Source of the DNA: JAFGRU01 sp963665915
GTDB lineage: Bacteria; Desulfobacterota; Desulfuromonadia; Desulfuromonadales; JAAYDE01
Reading direction: 5' to 3'
DNA length: 64,000 nucleotides
Assembly: GCA_963665915.2 (NCBI GenBank)
Contig: CAXXSG010000006.1
Location: 1 to 64,000, forward strand
In this document: one piece after another, positions 6,826 through 15,627 of the stretch
Numbering within the stretch: position 1 is the first letter of the stretch
How the letters are laid out: the number at the start of each line of letters is the position of its first letter
Program-made: the position numbers and the translations under genes
The notes under the pieces: generated by a model
The model's database searches: none
Told to the model about the DNA's origin: nothing
What the model saw: the letters and a program-made list of their open reading frames with translations, nothing else

Positions 6826-7067
6826 GAAAAGTTTTTCCAAGGGGTGGTTTGAAAAATTCAAAACAAACAGGGCCATTTTTTGTCATTGGCAACCTTTTTT
6901 TTTGAAATTTGGTATACAAGTTGATTATAAGATGAGAATTTGCTTTCCTTGTTTGTGGAATCTTTCAGGTAAAATTATCCATTTACCACTTGAGACGCAG
7001 CAATAGACTTAAATGGAATTTCATTTAGTTAAGTCGTATTATCTAAGAAATTGAATGAGATTTAATC

Positions 7068-7946
7068 ATGGACATAACGCTTCTGGATGGGGGCATGGGG
7101 CAGGAACTTCTGGCTCGTTCATCGGACAAGCCGACAGGGCTGTGGTCCACCCAGGTATTAATGGATGCGCCTGAGCTGGTTCGAGCAGTGCACAGCGATT
7201 ATTTCTCTGCTGGATCGGATATCGCTACGACTAACAGCTATGCCATCCATCGCGATCGGTTGAAGTGCTTTGGAGTTGAGAATTGTTTTTCGGATTTACA
7301 CCAACAGGCGTGCCGGATTGCAGTCGCTGCACGGGATGAGCATAGACGCGGTTTGGTGGCCGGGTGTATGGGGCCGACAGGGTGGTCCTACCGTCCCGAT
7401 CTTGCCCCGCCCGCGGATGCAGCGGCTGAGCTATATGCCGAAATTGCACTGTTGCAGGAACCTTATGTTGATCTGATCCTGTGTGAGACCATGTCATCGG
7501 TAGAACAGGCGCGTGGGGCTGTGATGGGGGCAGGGGTCGCGAGCAAGCCGGTCTGGTTGGCTGTTACCGTTGATGACGAGGACGGTTCGAAGCTCCGTTC
7601 AGGAGAGCCGGTAACAGATATCCTACCGCTGATTGCAGAATTCAAGCTGGAAGCACTGCTGGTTAATTGCTCCGTACCTGAGGCCGTGGATCAGGCGATT
7701 CCTTTGTTGGTCAATCCCGAGGTTCCCATCGGCGGTTACGCCAACGGCTTTGTGAAGATTACGAAAGATTTCATGATCAAGGGGGCTACGGTCGATAGTC
7801 TGGAAAAACGCACCAATCTGTGCCCTGATACTTATGCCGACTTTGTGGAGGGTTGGATCAAGCATGGCGCAACCATTGTCGGAGGCTGTTGCGAAGTTGG
7901 CCTCGCTCATATCAAGGAACTTGCAAAACGTTTCAAGTGTAAATAA
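7068..7946 (+). CDS. Homocysteine S-methyltransferase family protein
   Basis: The 292 residues cover a complete TIM-barrel homocysteine methyltransferase domain. Signatures: LDGGMGQEL near the N-terminus, TTNSYA, AGCMGPTG, LILCETMSS, and the zinc-binding cysteines in ALLVNCS and in GGCCEVG near the C-terminus. The enzyme would transfer a methyl group (from S-methylmethionine, betaine or another donor) to homocysteine to make methionine in the cytosol. There are no cobalamin or folate domains, so it is of the MmuM/BHMT-like short type rather than MetH. It stands alone. The 240 bases upstream hold no recognised riboswitch. Confidence 0.88.
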   Translation: MDITLLDGGMGQELLARSSDKPTGLWSTQVLMDAPELVRAVHSDYFSAGSDIATTNSYAIHRDRLKCFGVENCFSDLHQQACRIAVAARDEHRRGLVAGCMGPTGWSYRPDLAPPADAAAELYAEIALLQEPYVDLILCETMSSVEQARGAVMGAGVASKPVWLAVTVDDEDGSKLRSGEPVTDILPLIAEFKLEALLVNCSVPEAVDQAIPLLVNPEVPIGGYANGFVKITKDFMIKGATVDSLEKRTNLCPDTYADFVEGWIKHGATIVGGCCEVGLAHIKELAKRFKCK

Positions 7947-8119
7947 GCGACTGAGCCCGAGGTCTCAGAGTCCGAATAATCAAGACTCGAAGGAAAGGCA
8001 AGCTGAATTTCTCAGGTCCAAGTAATGATGCCCCGATATCCCCGACCCTTTTTCCAGTCACCAGTCCCATAAGTTCACCTTTGTCGGCAAAAGTTTCTGC
8101 GCCCGCGCGAAACCTATCG

Positions 8120-8148
8120 TTCCCAAAATCATGCAACTTTGTTAGAAT
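8120..8148 (+). promoter_or_regulatory. Candidate promoter ahead of the mla-type operon
   Basis: TTCCCA (8120-8125), a 17-base spacer, TAGAAT (8143-8148). The -10 is good and the -35 weak. It is the best placed pair in the 300-base gap 7947-8246, about 100 bases before the small membrane protein gene. Confidence 0.3.
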
Positions 8149-8246
8149 ATTTTGAATCTAATTACCGGAATATTCCTGGTCCTGTATGCTTGAGCAAAAA
8201 ACAGGGGTCGGTTTTCTTAAAACGCCTGAAATCCAAGGAGAAACTG

Positions 8247-8354
8247 ATGATACCTTTCAGCTTGGGGGATGTTCTTCTTATCTTCCTGGTCTGTCTTTTG
8301 ACTGCAGGCCTAATCGCGCTTTCAAATTATTTTGCTAAAAAAAAGAAGCCTTGA
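8247..8354 (+). CDS. Small single-pass membrane protein, 35 aa
   Basis: AAGGAG lies seven bases before ATG 8247. The product MIPFSLGDVLLIFLVCLLTA ... is one hydrophobic helix followed by a lysine-rich tail (AKKKKP), so the C-terminus should be cytosolic. The frame is open further upstream to 8139 but without a comparable ribosome site. The gene lies 40 bases ahead of the aromatic-repeat protein and is in line with the MCE transporter operon. No family is recognised. It could be an accessory subunit. Confidence 0.55.
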   Translation: MIPFSLGDVLLIFLVCLLTAGLIALSNYFAKKKKP

Positions 8355-8394
8355 ACCGCAGGCATTCTCATAATGATTTTTTTAAGGCAATAGC

Positions 8395-9870
8395 GTGAAA
8401 TACCGTTTTCAAAACCCTTTTTCGACGATTCTTTTCGCGCTTTTTCTCTGTCTTCTGATCTCCCCTGGTGCTTTTGCCGACGACGGGGTTTTCACCCTCT
8501 GGCCCCTTGTGGACTATCGCTATTCCTCGGAAGCTGATTTTCACAGCTGGAAATTTCTTGGTCCCTTAATCAAGTACGAAAAAAGGGGAGTAATACGTCA
8601 GCGTGCCTTCCGTCCTTTCTATTATCGCACCGACAATACGGAAGAGGATTCTTTCATAAGGGAAGTTCTTTACCCGATTTCCAAAAAAAAATCGACGAGT
8701 ACGGATGAATCTTTCCACACCCTCAACCTTTTGAGCAACTACAAGATTTTCTCTGAGAATGACGAAAAGGATGTAGAGTATCATACCTTTACTCTTTTCC
8801 CTCTGATCTTTTACGGAAACGACCAGGACGACGGGAGCTATTTCGCATTTTTTCCTCTGGGTGGAAAAATGCGAAACCGTTTCCAGCGCGATGAAATCAA
8901 TTTTTTTCTGTTTCCCCTGTATGGAAAAACCGAACGCAACGGGACCACGATCCGCAACTACCTCTGGCCGATCTACGCGAATATTGAAGGCGAAAATGAA
9001 TCTGGCACCAAGGTCTGGCCCCTCTGGGGTGCCGGCGAAAAAACGGGGGTCTATAAAAAACAGTTTTTTCTCTGGCCGTTTTTTTTCAACTACGACCTGA
9101 AGCTTGACACAGAATTTCCCGAGCAGGTGCGGGCCTTTTTCCCTTTCTGGGTTCGCACCACCTCTCTCAAAGAATCCTCCACATATGTGCTATGGCCATT
9201 TTTCAGCCATATCCGCAATAAGGAAAAAGGCTTTGAAGAGTGGAACTATCCCTGGCCGCTCTTTAGGACAACCCGCGGAGAGTATAAGCGGTCCAAAAAG
9301 TATCTCCCTTTTTACGCCGATGAAAAAACCGGAGAATACCGAAAACGCTGGATTTTATGGCCTGTCTATAAAATTGAGGAACTTAACTCCAACGATTACC
9401 AACGGCGGCGGGATCGTATTCTTTTCTTTCTTTTTTCCAACATGGAAGAAAAACACCAGCTTGAACCCTTGAAGAACAAGAAAAGAATTGCTTTCTGGCC
9501 GTTTTTCACCTATGAAAAAAAACGCGGAGTTTCTGATTTTTACTTTTTGTCCCTTGCTGAGCCCTTTTTCCCTGAGAATGAGGCGATCGGCCGGATATGG
9601 GGGCCTTTGTGGCGGGTGTATCAACACCGTTATGATGAGACCCGGGACATTGAGGTCTCCACGTTTCTATGGAACCTGTACTGGAAGGAACGGCACCGTA
9701 AAGATCTGGCCTGGGAGCTTTTTCCGTTGGTTCGTTATCAACGCGAGGAGGGATCTACTGACCTGAAACTTCTCAAAGGGCTGTTAAGGTACCGCTCGAC
9801 CCCCGAGAAAAAAAAACTCAGTTTTTTATTTCTCCCCTGGGGGATCAACTGGCAAAATCTTCCCAGATAA
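8395..9870 (+). CDS. Secreted aromatic-repeat protein of unknown function
   Basis: GTG 8395 is preceded by AAGG. The 491-residue product starts with a signal peptide (FALFLCLLISPGAFA, cleavage near residue 28). The rest is built from about thirteen short units with the core (L/F)(W/F)P(L/F/I)(W/Y/F), for example FTLWPLV, TLFPLIF, FFLFPLYG, NYLWPIYA, KVWPLWG, WILWPVYK, IAFWPFFT and ELFPLVR, at roughly 20-45-residue spacing. Alternating aromatic and charged positions suggest beta strands in the periplasm or outer membrane. Twenty-five bases separate it from the mlaE-like gene, so it is probably co-transcribed and may be an envelope partner of the lipid transporter. No known domain was recognised. 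Confidence 0.75.
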   Translation: MKYRFQNPFSTILFALFLCLLISPGAFADDGVFTLWPLVDYRYSSEADFHSWKFLGPLIKYEKRGVIRQRAFRPFYYRTDNTEEDSFIREVLYPISKKKSTSTDESFHTLNLLSNYKIFSENDEKDVEYHTFTLFPLIFYGNDQDDGSYFAFFPLGGKMRNRFQRDEINFFLFPLYGKTERNGTTIRNYLWPIYANIEGENESGTKVWPLWGAGEKTGVYKKQFFLWPFFFNYDLKLDTEFPEQVRAFFPFWVRTTSLKESSTYVLWPFFSHIRNKEKGFEEWNYPWPLFRTTRGEYKRSKKYLPFYADEKTGEYRKRWILWPVYKIEELNSNDYQRRRDRILFFLFSNMEEKHQLEPLKNKKRIAFWPFFTYEKKRGVSDFYFLSLAEPFFPENEAIGRIWGPLWRVYQHRYDETRDIEVSTFLWNLYWKERHRKDLAWELFPLVRYQREEGSTDLKLLKGLLRYRSTPEKKKLSFLFLPWGINWQNLPR

Positions 9871-9895
9871 CCTGGAAGGCTAAAAGGATTAATTC

Positions 9896-10663
9896 ATGTT
9901 TGAATTTATCGGAAGGAAGCTTCTTCGGCTTTTCCAGGGCACTGGGGAAATCGTTGTCCTTCTCCTGCAAACGCTTTTTTATTTCAAGGAAATCCCCAGG
10001 AATTTCCCGTCCATTTTTAGGCAGTTGAGCGAAATTGGCATCGGCACCCTGCCGATAACGGCACTCATGGCTCTTTTCGTCGGTATGGTACTGGCCCTCC
10101 AGACCGGCTCTCAACTTGCTCTTTATGGCACCCAGGATGTCATCGGAGCGATTGTCGGCCTCTCCATGGTCAAGGAACTCGGGCCGGTGATGACGAGTCT
10201 CCTCGTTGCCGGGCGTGTCGGTTCGGCCATGGCCGCTGAGGTCGGAGCCATGGAGGTTTACGAGGAGATCGACGCCCTGAAGACCTTTCAGATCAGCCCG
10301 GTTCGCTATCTGGCCATGCCACGCCTGGTGGGCTGCCTTCTGGCAATGCCGGCACTGGTGGTGTTCGCCATGGTGGTCGGTGTGGTTGGCGGAGGTCTTG
10401 TCAGCAGCGTCAATCCGGTAATCAATGTCCCTGTCAATGTCTATTACGACAACCTGATTCAGGCCCTCAATTATATGGAAATCTTCAAAGGGCTTCTAAA
10501 AGCCACCGTTTTCGGCGGGATCATCGCCGTTGTCGGCTGTTACGTCGGCTTCAAAACCACGGGCGGCGCTAGGGGCATCGGACAGTCGACCACCCGGGCT
10601 GTGGTCCTTTCATTTCTGCTGATTTTTGTCGCCAACTATTTTCTTACGCGATTCATGCTTTGA
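9896..10663 (+). CDS. mlaE: MlaE-family ABC transporter permease
   Basis: The 255 residues give a typical MlaE/YrbE permease with an N-terminal amphipathic helix and five membrane segments. Diagnostic motifs: IGIGTLPITALMALFVGMVLALQ, KELGPVMTSLLVAGRVGSAMAAEVGAM (here cut for length) and the EEIDAL coupling-helix segment with RYLAMPRLVGC. Read with the next two genes it forms the inner-membrane core of an MCE lipid transporter that moves phospholipids or other lipids between the membranes. The start ATG 9896 lies 26 bases after the aromatic-repeat gene. Confidence 0.93.
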   Translation: MFEFIGRKLLRLFQGTGEIVVLLLQTLFYFKEIPRNFPSIFRQLSEIGIGTLPITALMALFVGMVLALQTGSQLALYGTQDVIGAIVGLSMVKELGPVMTSLLVAGRVGSAMAAEVGAMEVYEEIDALKTFQISPVRYLAMPRLVGCLLAMPALVVFAMVVGVVGGGLVSSVNPVINVPVNVYYDNLIQALNYMEIFKGLLKATVFGGIIAVVGCYVGFKTTGGARGIGQSTTRAVVLSFLLIFVANYFLTRFML

Positions 10664-10697
10664 TATTGGTGCTTAATCGATTTAAACGAGTGATCCT

Positions 10698-11528
10698 TTG
10701 AATTCAATTTTTCGCAAAATACTCAGACAAGGCAACAACAAGGGGAGCGACACCAGTGGCCCCGGTGTGCAGTACGAAAAGCCGAAGGGTGTAGAGGTTC
10801 GCATTACCGGCCTGAACAAGTCGTTTGGCGAAAATCATGTCCTCAAAAACATCAATCTCGAGGTTAAGGCAAATGAAACTTTCGCCATTATTGGGCCTTC
10901 CGGAACCGGTAAGAGCGTCCTTCTGAAACATATTGTCAAGCTTATCGAACCGGACAGCGGGACGATACTCATCAACGGCGAGAACATTTTCAGTTCTGGT
11001 GAAAAGAAGTCCGGTTTTCGCTGTTCCATGGTTTTTCAGAGTTCGGCCCTTTTTAACTCCCTAACTGTGGGGGAAAACGTCGGACTCTGGCTGCGCGAGA
11101 ACCGCATCTGTTCTGAGGCACGCATTCGCAGCATCATTCATGAAAAGCTGCGTCTTGTCGGGTTGGCCGGCAAAGAAGGCCTGCGCACCTCGGAAATTTC
11201 CGGTGGTATGAAAAAAAGAGTGGCGATTGCTCGCTCGCTGGCGGTTAATCCGGACCTCATCCTTTACGACGAGCCGACCGCGGAGCTTGATCCCGTGACA
11301 TCTGACGAACTGGCCAGGGTCATGAAGAGTCTCAGGAAAGAACTCGACTTCACCACCATTATTGTCAGCCACGACCTCAATTTTGCACTGTATATTTCTG
11401 ACCGGGTTGCCATGATCAATCAGGATGGCATCGTCGAGGTTGGAACCCCCGACAAAATAAAAAGCAGCCAGAACCCCATTGTCAGGAATTTCATTTATAC
11501 TACAACCAAGGGAATCAAGGGAGAATGA
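10698..11528 (+). CDS. mlaF: MlaF-type ABC transporter ATP-binding protein
   Basis: The ABC ATPase (276 residues from TTG 10698) shows Walker A GPSGTGKSVLL, the Q-loop MVFQSSALF, the signature ISGGMKKRVAIARS, Walker B LILYDEPTAELDP and the H-loop SHDL. The ISGGM form of the signature is characteristic of the MlaF/Ttg2A branch. The first ~35 residues are a polar extension absent from most relatives. No ATG lies near the domain edge, so TTG with an upstream ACGAG is accepted. It energises the MlaE permease. Thirty-four bases separate it from mlaE and four from mlaD. Confidence 0.92.
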   Translation: MNSIFRKILRQGNNKGSDTSGPGVQYEKPKGVEVRITGLNKSFGENHVLKNINLEVKANETFAIIGPSGTGKSVLLKHIVKLIEPDSGTILINGENIFSSGEKKSGFRCSMVFQSSALFNSLTVGENVGLWLRENRICSEARIRSIIHEKLRLVGLAGKEGLRTSEISGGMKKRVAIARSLAVNPDLILYDEPTAELDPVTSDELARVMKSLRKELDFTTIIVSHDLNFALYISDRVAMINQDGIVEVGTPDKIKSSQNPIVRNFIYTTTKGIKGE

Positions 11529-11532
11529 CCAC

Positions 11533-12621
11533 ATGGCCCTTTCAACTGAAAAGAAGGTAGGGATTTTTTTCCTGGCTGCACTGCTGCTTCTCGGCGTTAT
11601 CATCGAATTCGTGGAAGGTTGGACGCCTTTTGAGAAAAAGGTTTCTTACCATGCTTATTTTGAGAGAGCTGTCGGCATCCGGCAGGGCGACCCGGTTCGT
11701 TTGTCGGGCGTGCCGGTCGGCAAGATCGAGAAGATCGGCATTGAAAAAAACATGGTTCGGGTCGATCTCAATGTTTTCGAAGGGACAGAAATCCGGCAGG
11801 ATTCCATCGCTGAAATCAAGCAGACGAACTTTCTGGGCGGGCACTTTCTCGGTATTTCTTTCGGTACGCCCGAAAATCCGCTCCTACCACCGGAATCAGC
11901 CATCCCCACCCGCGAGTCTGTGTCTGTTAACGAGCTTATTTCCAATCTCAACAGAAACCAGGAAAAAGTTCTTGGTGAACTTGGAAATCTTCTCCAGGAG
12001 ACCCGCGCCACTTTTTCGGACAGTATCCAAAAGCTGAATACTATCGTTACCAAAATCGACACAGGACAGGGAACGCTGGGCCGGCTCATCAATGACCCGG
12101 AACTTTATAATGACCTGCAGGGATCCCTCAGTGGCTTTCGCAAGGTTATGAGCCGCTTGTCGGCTGGAGAAGGTTCCCTCGGACGGCTTTTGGAAGACCC
12201 GAGCCTTTACGAGGATGCGAAGAAAACTTTTGCCAATTTCAAGACTATTTCCGATCAGATGGCCCAGGGAAAAGGGACTATTGGCCGCCTCCTGAGCGAT
12301 GAAAAGCTTTACCGGCAAACCACGGAAGCTCTTGAGTCTCTCGCCAAATTTTCAAAAAAACTCAATTCCCAGGAAGGTACCCTCGGAAAGCTCATGAACG
12401 ATCCGCAACTCTACGATGATGCCAAGATTGCCATGGAGCGTATAAAAAATATTGCCGGAAAAATCGATAAAGGGGAGGGCACCCTCGGCAAACTGGTCAA
12501 TGACGAATCTCTTTACCGTGACGCCAAAATCACTCTTAAGAAAGTTGAAAAGACCGTCGACGGGCTCAGCGACACGGGTCCGCTCTCTGCTTTAGGGGTT
12601 GTGGTCGGGACACTTTTCTAA
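11533..12621 (+). CDS. mlaD: MlaD/MCE-domain lipid-binding protein with five-fold C-terminal repeat
   Basis: GGGAGAATG precedes ATG 11533. A membrane anchor (VGIFFLAALLLLGVIIEFVEG, shown in part) is followed by one MCE domain (about residues 36-115: FERAVGIRQGDPVRLSGVPV, IGIEK, ESVSVNELI). The remaining ~230 residues contain five repeats of G(Q/E/K)GT(L/I)G(R/K)L(I/L/M)xDxxLYxD at about 45-residue spacing with helical linkers. This fits a single-MCE periplasmic substrate-binding subunit whose long helix-forming tail could form a needle or bridge. A CGGCCATC/GATGGCCG hairpin without T tract follows at 12631. Confidence 0.92.
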   Translation: MALSTEKKVGIFFLAALLLLGVIIEFVEGWTPFEKKVSYHAYFERAVGIRQGDPVRLSGVPVGKIEKIGIEKNMVRVDLNVFEGTEIRQDSIAEIKQTNFLGGHFLGISFGTPENPLLPPESAIPTRESVSVNELISNLNRNQEKVLGELGNLLQETRATFSDSIQKLNTIVTKIDTGQGTLGRLINDPELYNDLQGSLSGFRKVMSRLSAGEGSLGRLLEDPSLYEDAKKTFANFKTISDQMAQGKGTIGRLLSDEKLYRQTTEALESLAKFSKKLNSQEGTLGKLMNDPQLYDDAKIAMERIKNIAGKIDKGEGTLGKLVNDESLYRDAKITLKKVEKTVDGLSDTGPLSALGVVVGTLF

Positions 12622-12726
12622 TAGACTATCCGGCCATCTCTGCTGATGGCCGAAAGACTGTCAAAACTAAAACGGGATAACGCCGATTACCCGATAATAA
12701 TATCCTGAGTAAAAGGGGGCAGAAGT

Positions 12727-14040
12727 ATGAATCCACTTGCCATGGAGCTAAATGAAACACTTGCGGAAAAGAATCCTCATGTCCTGGAGATGTTGTCCGA
12801 CATGGGGAAAGACTTTTTCTTTCCAAAAGGGATTCTTTCCCAATCCGCCGAAGCCAAAGTAAAGGCGCATAAGTTCAATGCCACCATCGGTATTGCCACC
12901 GAAAACGACAAGCCGATGTATCTCCCCTGCCTTCAGAAACATTTTCCGAATTTCGACCCCAGCCAGATTTTCCCCTACGCCCCTCCTGCAGGCAAGCCTG
13001 AACTACGCAAGCTTTGGCGTGAAAAAATGCTTAAGGAAAATCCGAGTCTCGTCGGCAAACATTTCAGCACGCCCATCGTCACCAATGCTCTCACCCATGG
13101 GCTTTCCATTGTCGGTGACCTGTTCCTCAATCCGGGCGATCACATCATCGCTCCGGCCCAGATGTGGGGTAATTACCGCTTGACGTATTCCGTTCGCAAT
13201 AAAGGTTTTTTTAAACATTTTCCTTTTTTTACCGAACAGAACGGATTTAATATTGAAGCCTTCAGTGAAACCTTGAAATCAACTGCCGAGGAAAAAGGGA
13301 AGGCCCTGGTCCTCCTCAACTTCCCCAACAATCCCACCGGCTTCACCCCTTCGGTCGCGGAAGGGGAAGGGATTGTGGCGGTCATCCGTGAGGTTGCTGA
13401 ATCTGGCTGTAATATTGTTGCCATGACCGATGACGCTTATTTCGGACTTTTCTACGAGGATTCCCTTAAGGAATCCCTTTTCGGACAGCTGGCCAACCTC
13501 CATCCGCGCATCCTGGCCGTCAAAATCGACGGCGCCACAAAAGAGGACTTTGTCTGGGGCTTCCGCACCGGCTTTATCACTTTTGCCGACGGTCATTCTG
13601 AGGAAAACCCCGTCGTCATCGACGCTCTGGAGCAAAAAACCATGGGCCTCATCCGAGCCACCATATCCAGTTCTCCCCATCCCTCACAGACATTAATTCT
13701 TGATGCCCTGCAAAACCCCGATTTTGCTGCGGAAAAAGAGCAAAAATTCAATGTTCTCAAAGAACGTGCCCTGGAGGTCAAGCGGGTCCTGAGTCAAGAC
13801 AAATTCAAGGATGTATGGGAATACTATCCATTTAACAGCGGCTACTTTATGACCCTCAGATTCAATAATGTTGATGCTGAAACATTGCGGCTTCATCTCC
13901 TTGACAAGTACGGTGTCGGCGCCATTGCCACATGGAAACAGGATATGCGTGTTGCCTTTTCCTGCATCGCCCGCAGCGATATCGCCGAGTTGTTCGATAT
14001 CATTTACCAAGGGGTCGTGGACCTTACCGAATTGGGGTAA
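12727..14040 (+). CDS. PLP-dependent aminotransferase class I/II
   Basis: The 437-residue fold-type I aminotransferase starts after GGGGGCAGAAGT. Recognisable parts: YAPPAGKPELRKLWREKM (N-terminal substrate region), TNALTHGLSIVGDLF, LNFPNNPTGFTPS (the NNPTG pyridoxal-binding stretch), ACT-like MTDDAYFGLFYED with the cofactor-contacting Asp and Tyr, and KIDGATKEDFVWGFRTGFI around the Schiff-base lysine and phosphate-binding Arg. Related enzymes of this long, distinct branch are annotated as aspartate- or aromatic-type aminotransferases; the substrate is not decidable here. It stands between the mla-type operon and the CCA enzyme, with about 50 bases before the latter. Confidence 0.88.
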   Translation: MNPLAMELNETLAEKNPHVLEMLSDMGKDFFFPKGILSQSAEAKVKAHKFNATIGIATENDKPMYLPCLQKHFPNFDPSQIFPYAPPAGKPELRKLWREKMLKENPSLVGKHFSTPIVTNALTHGLSIVGDLFLNPGDHIIAPAQMWGNYRLTYSVRNKGFFKHFPFFTEQNGFNIEAFSETLKSTAEEKGKALVLLNFPNNPTGFTPSVAEGEGIVAVIREVAESGCNIVAMTDDAYFGLFYEDSLKESLFGQLANLHPRILAVKIDGATKEDFVWGFRTGFITFADGHSEENPVVIDALEQKTMGLIRATISSSPHPSQTLILDALQNPDFAAEKEQKFNVLKERALEVKRVLSQDKFKDVWEYYPFNSGYFMTLRFNNVDAETLRLHLLDKYGVGAIATWKQDMRVAFSCIARSDIAELFDIIYQGVVDLTELG

Positions 14041-14088
14041 AATTCCGACGTTCTCTCCGTTTTTAATAATCTCTGACCGGTCTCGTCA

Positions 14089-15396
14089 ATGGACGAAATT
14101 AGCCGATTTTTATTCGGATATCCTCTCATTCAACGGTGCTTGTCTGAACTTTTGGTTGCTGAAAAGTGTTATCTGGTTGGCGGTGCTTTGAGAGATTTCC
14201 TTCTCGGCCGAGAAGGCAGCGATTATGATCTGATTACTCCTGGCGATCCGACGCTACTGGCCAAAGCTTTCGCTAAAAAGGCCGGAGGAAGCTGGTTCAG
14301 CCTTGACGTAGAGCGTCGCCATAGCTGCGTGGTTTTTAAAAAACCTGAGAGTAGTCTCTCCTTCGATTTTGCTCCTTTCAGATTTCCAGAACTCAGTGAA
14401 GACCTGCGGGACAGGGATTACACCATCAATGCACTCGCCTTGCCGCTTCACCCTTCAACAGCCCAGCAAAAAATCTTCGATCCTCTTTGCGGTGAGAATG
14501 ACCTGAAGAACGGCATCCTTCGGTCCTGTTCCGAAAAAAGCTTTGAAAATGACCCCCTTCGTATTCTCAGAGGTGTACGGCTCGCTCTTCAACTCGGGCT
14601 GGTAGTCGAGAAGAATACCCTTCTTCAGATGCAAGAAGGCTCATGGCGCCTATCCAGCGTGGCCGCGGAAAGAATTAAAAAAGAGCTGGGGACGGTTTTT
14701 TCTCTTGATGCGACATCCAAAGCAATACCGCTTATGGAAGAGTTGGGGATTATCAAACAGCTCCTGGGGCATCCCTCTGGAGAAGGTTCCACTCAGAAAG
14801 GCGTTGCTCATCTTGAAAAAGCCCAAGGTTTGCTCGACGTACTTGTTGACACTGAAAAACAATCCTTTTCAAAAGAATATCTGGATGAATCCATAGAGGA
14901 GGGCTTTACCCGAAATACCCTGATTAAACTGGGCCTGTTCATGCGCGGTTATGATCCGGAAGACTGGCAGGGGCATTTAAAAATGCTTCGTCTCAGCAGG
15001 AAGAGCATCCATTTTATTCTGGATATCCATCGCATACCAGGAAGCCGTTTTCATGAATGGGCGGCCCTCAACTGCGGTGAGCGGGGGAGGGCGTTATGGG
15101 TTGAATCCCTCGGTCATCATCCCATGGAACTTCTTGTAGTTCTGGCTATTCTGGAGGCAGCGGATGCGTTCAGCGGCCTGCATTTTATTATGGAAGCCAG
15201 CGATGTTTTCCAGAATCAATCAGGAGGGAAACGACTTCCAGATATCATTGAACCAGCGGTCCTGATAGAAGAAGGGATTGAGGGTAAAAACCTTTCCAGG
15301 GTTTTGAACGCCATTCGCCTTCAAGAGATCTCCGGGCGGGTAAAAAACAGGGAAGAGGCTCTGTTCTTTGTCCGCAATCAAAGAAAAATAGATTGA
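14089..15396 (+). CDS. cca: tRNA nucleotidyltransferase / poly(A) polymerase family (CCA-adding type)
   Basis: This 435-residue class II nucleotidyltransferase has the head motif LVGGALRDFLLG followed by SDYDLI (catalytic DxD), the RDRDYTINALAL segment, then DPLRILRGVRLALQLG and an arm rich in helices. These features are shared by CCA-adding enzymes, A-adding enzymes and poly(A) polymerases, which cannot be separated by eye. The length suits CCA or A-adding activity. It adds CCA or A to tRNA 3' ends in the cytosol. The tRNA-Gly gene lies 38 bases downstream and already encodes its CCA, so the neighbourhood is not functionally required. No strong ribosome site was found. Confidence 0.85.
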   Translation: MDEISRFLFGYPLIQRCLSELLVAEKCYLVGGALRDFLLGREGSDYDLITPGDPTLLAKAFAKKAGGSWFSLDVERRHSCVVFKKPESSLSFDFAPFRFPELSEDLRDRDYTINALALPLHPSTAQQKIFDPLCGENDLKNGILRSCSEKSFENDPLRILRGVRLALQLGLVVEKNTLLQMQEGSWRLSSVAAERIKKELGTVFSLDATSKAIPLMEELGIIKQLLGHPSGEGSTQKGVAHLEKAQGLLDVLVDTEKQSFSKEYLDESIEEGFTRNTLIKLGLFMRGYDPEDWQGHLKMLRLSRKSIHFILDIHRIPGSRFHEWAALNCGERGRALWVESLGHHPMELLVVLAILEAADAFSGLHFIMEASDVFQNQSGGKRLPDIIEPAVLIEEGIEGKNLSRVLNAIRLQEISGRVKNREEALFFVRNQRKID

Positions 15397-15434
15397 CAAC
15401 AAAACGGACCCCCAATTATACTTTTTTTCGCTTC

Positions 15435-15509
<75 letters not shown>

Positions 15510-15517
15510 AGAATTTC

Positions 15518-15550
15518 AGGGGTTAGGTGAACAGCCTAACCCCTTTTTTA
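15518..15550 (+). terminator. Rho-independent terminator after tRNA-Gly
   Basis: AGGGGTTAGG and CCTAACCCCT pair perfectly around TGAACAG, followed by a T tract. Confidence 0.92.
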
Positions 15551-15627
15551 TTTTAAAGGCACACCAAGACAAAATCTCGGGAAATATGTCCACTTATTGC
15601 TTTTGAGATTTACAGTGAGATATATCA

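Noticed and set aside
6199..6876. 225-codon minus-strand open frame opposite the EamA transporter
   Set aside because: Highly polar, low-complexity translation typical of the complement of a membrane protein gene.
6826..7067. SAM or other methionine-related riboswitch ahead of the homocysteine methyltransferase
   Set aside because: No characteristic core sequence or kink-turn arms were found.
7933..8136. Minus-strand stretch reading GAETFADKGELMGLVTGKRV
   Set aside because: It looks protein-like over about 40 residues and could be a gene fragment, but I cannot assign a family and found no start, so it is not listed as a feature.
12631..12652. Hairpin CGGCCATC/GATGGCCG after mlaD as a terminator
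   Set aside because: The stem is good but no T tract follows, so an intrinsic terminator is not supported.
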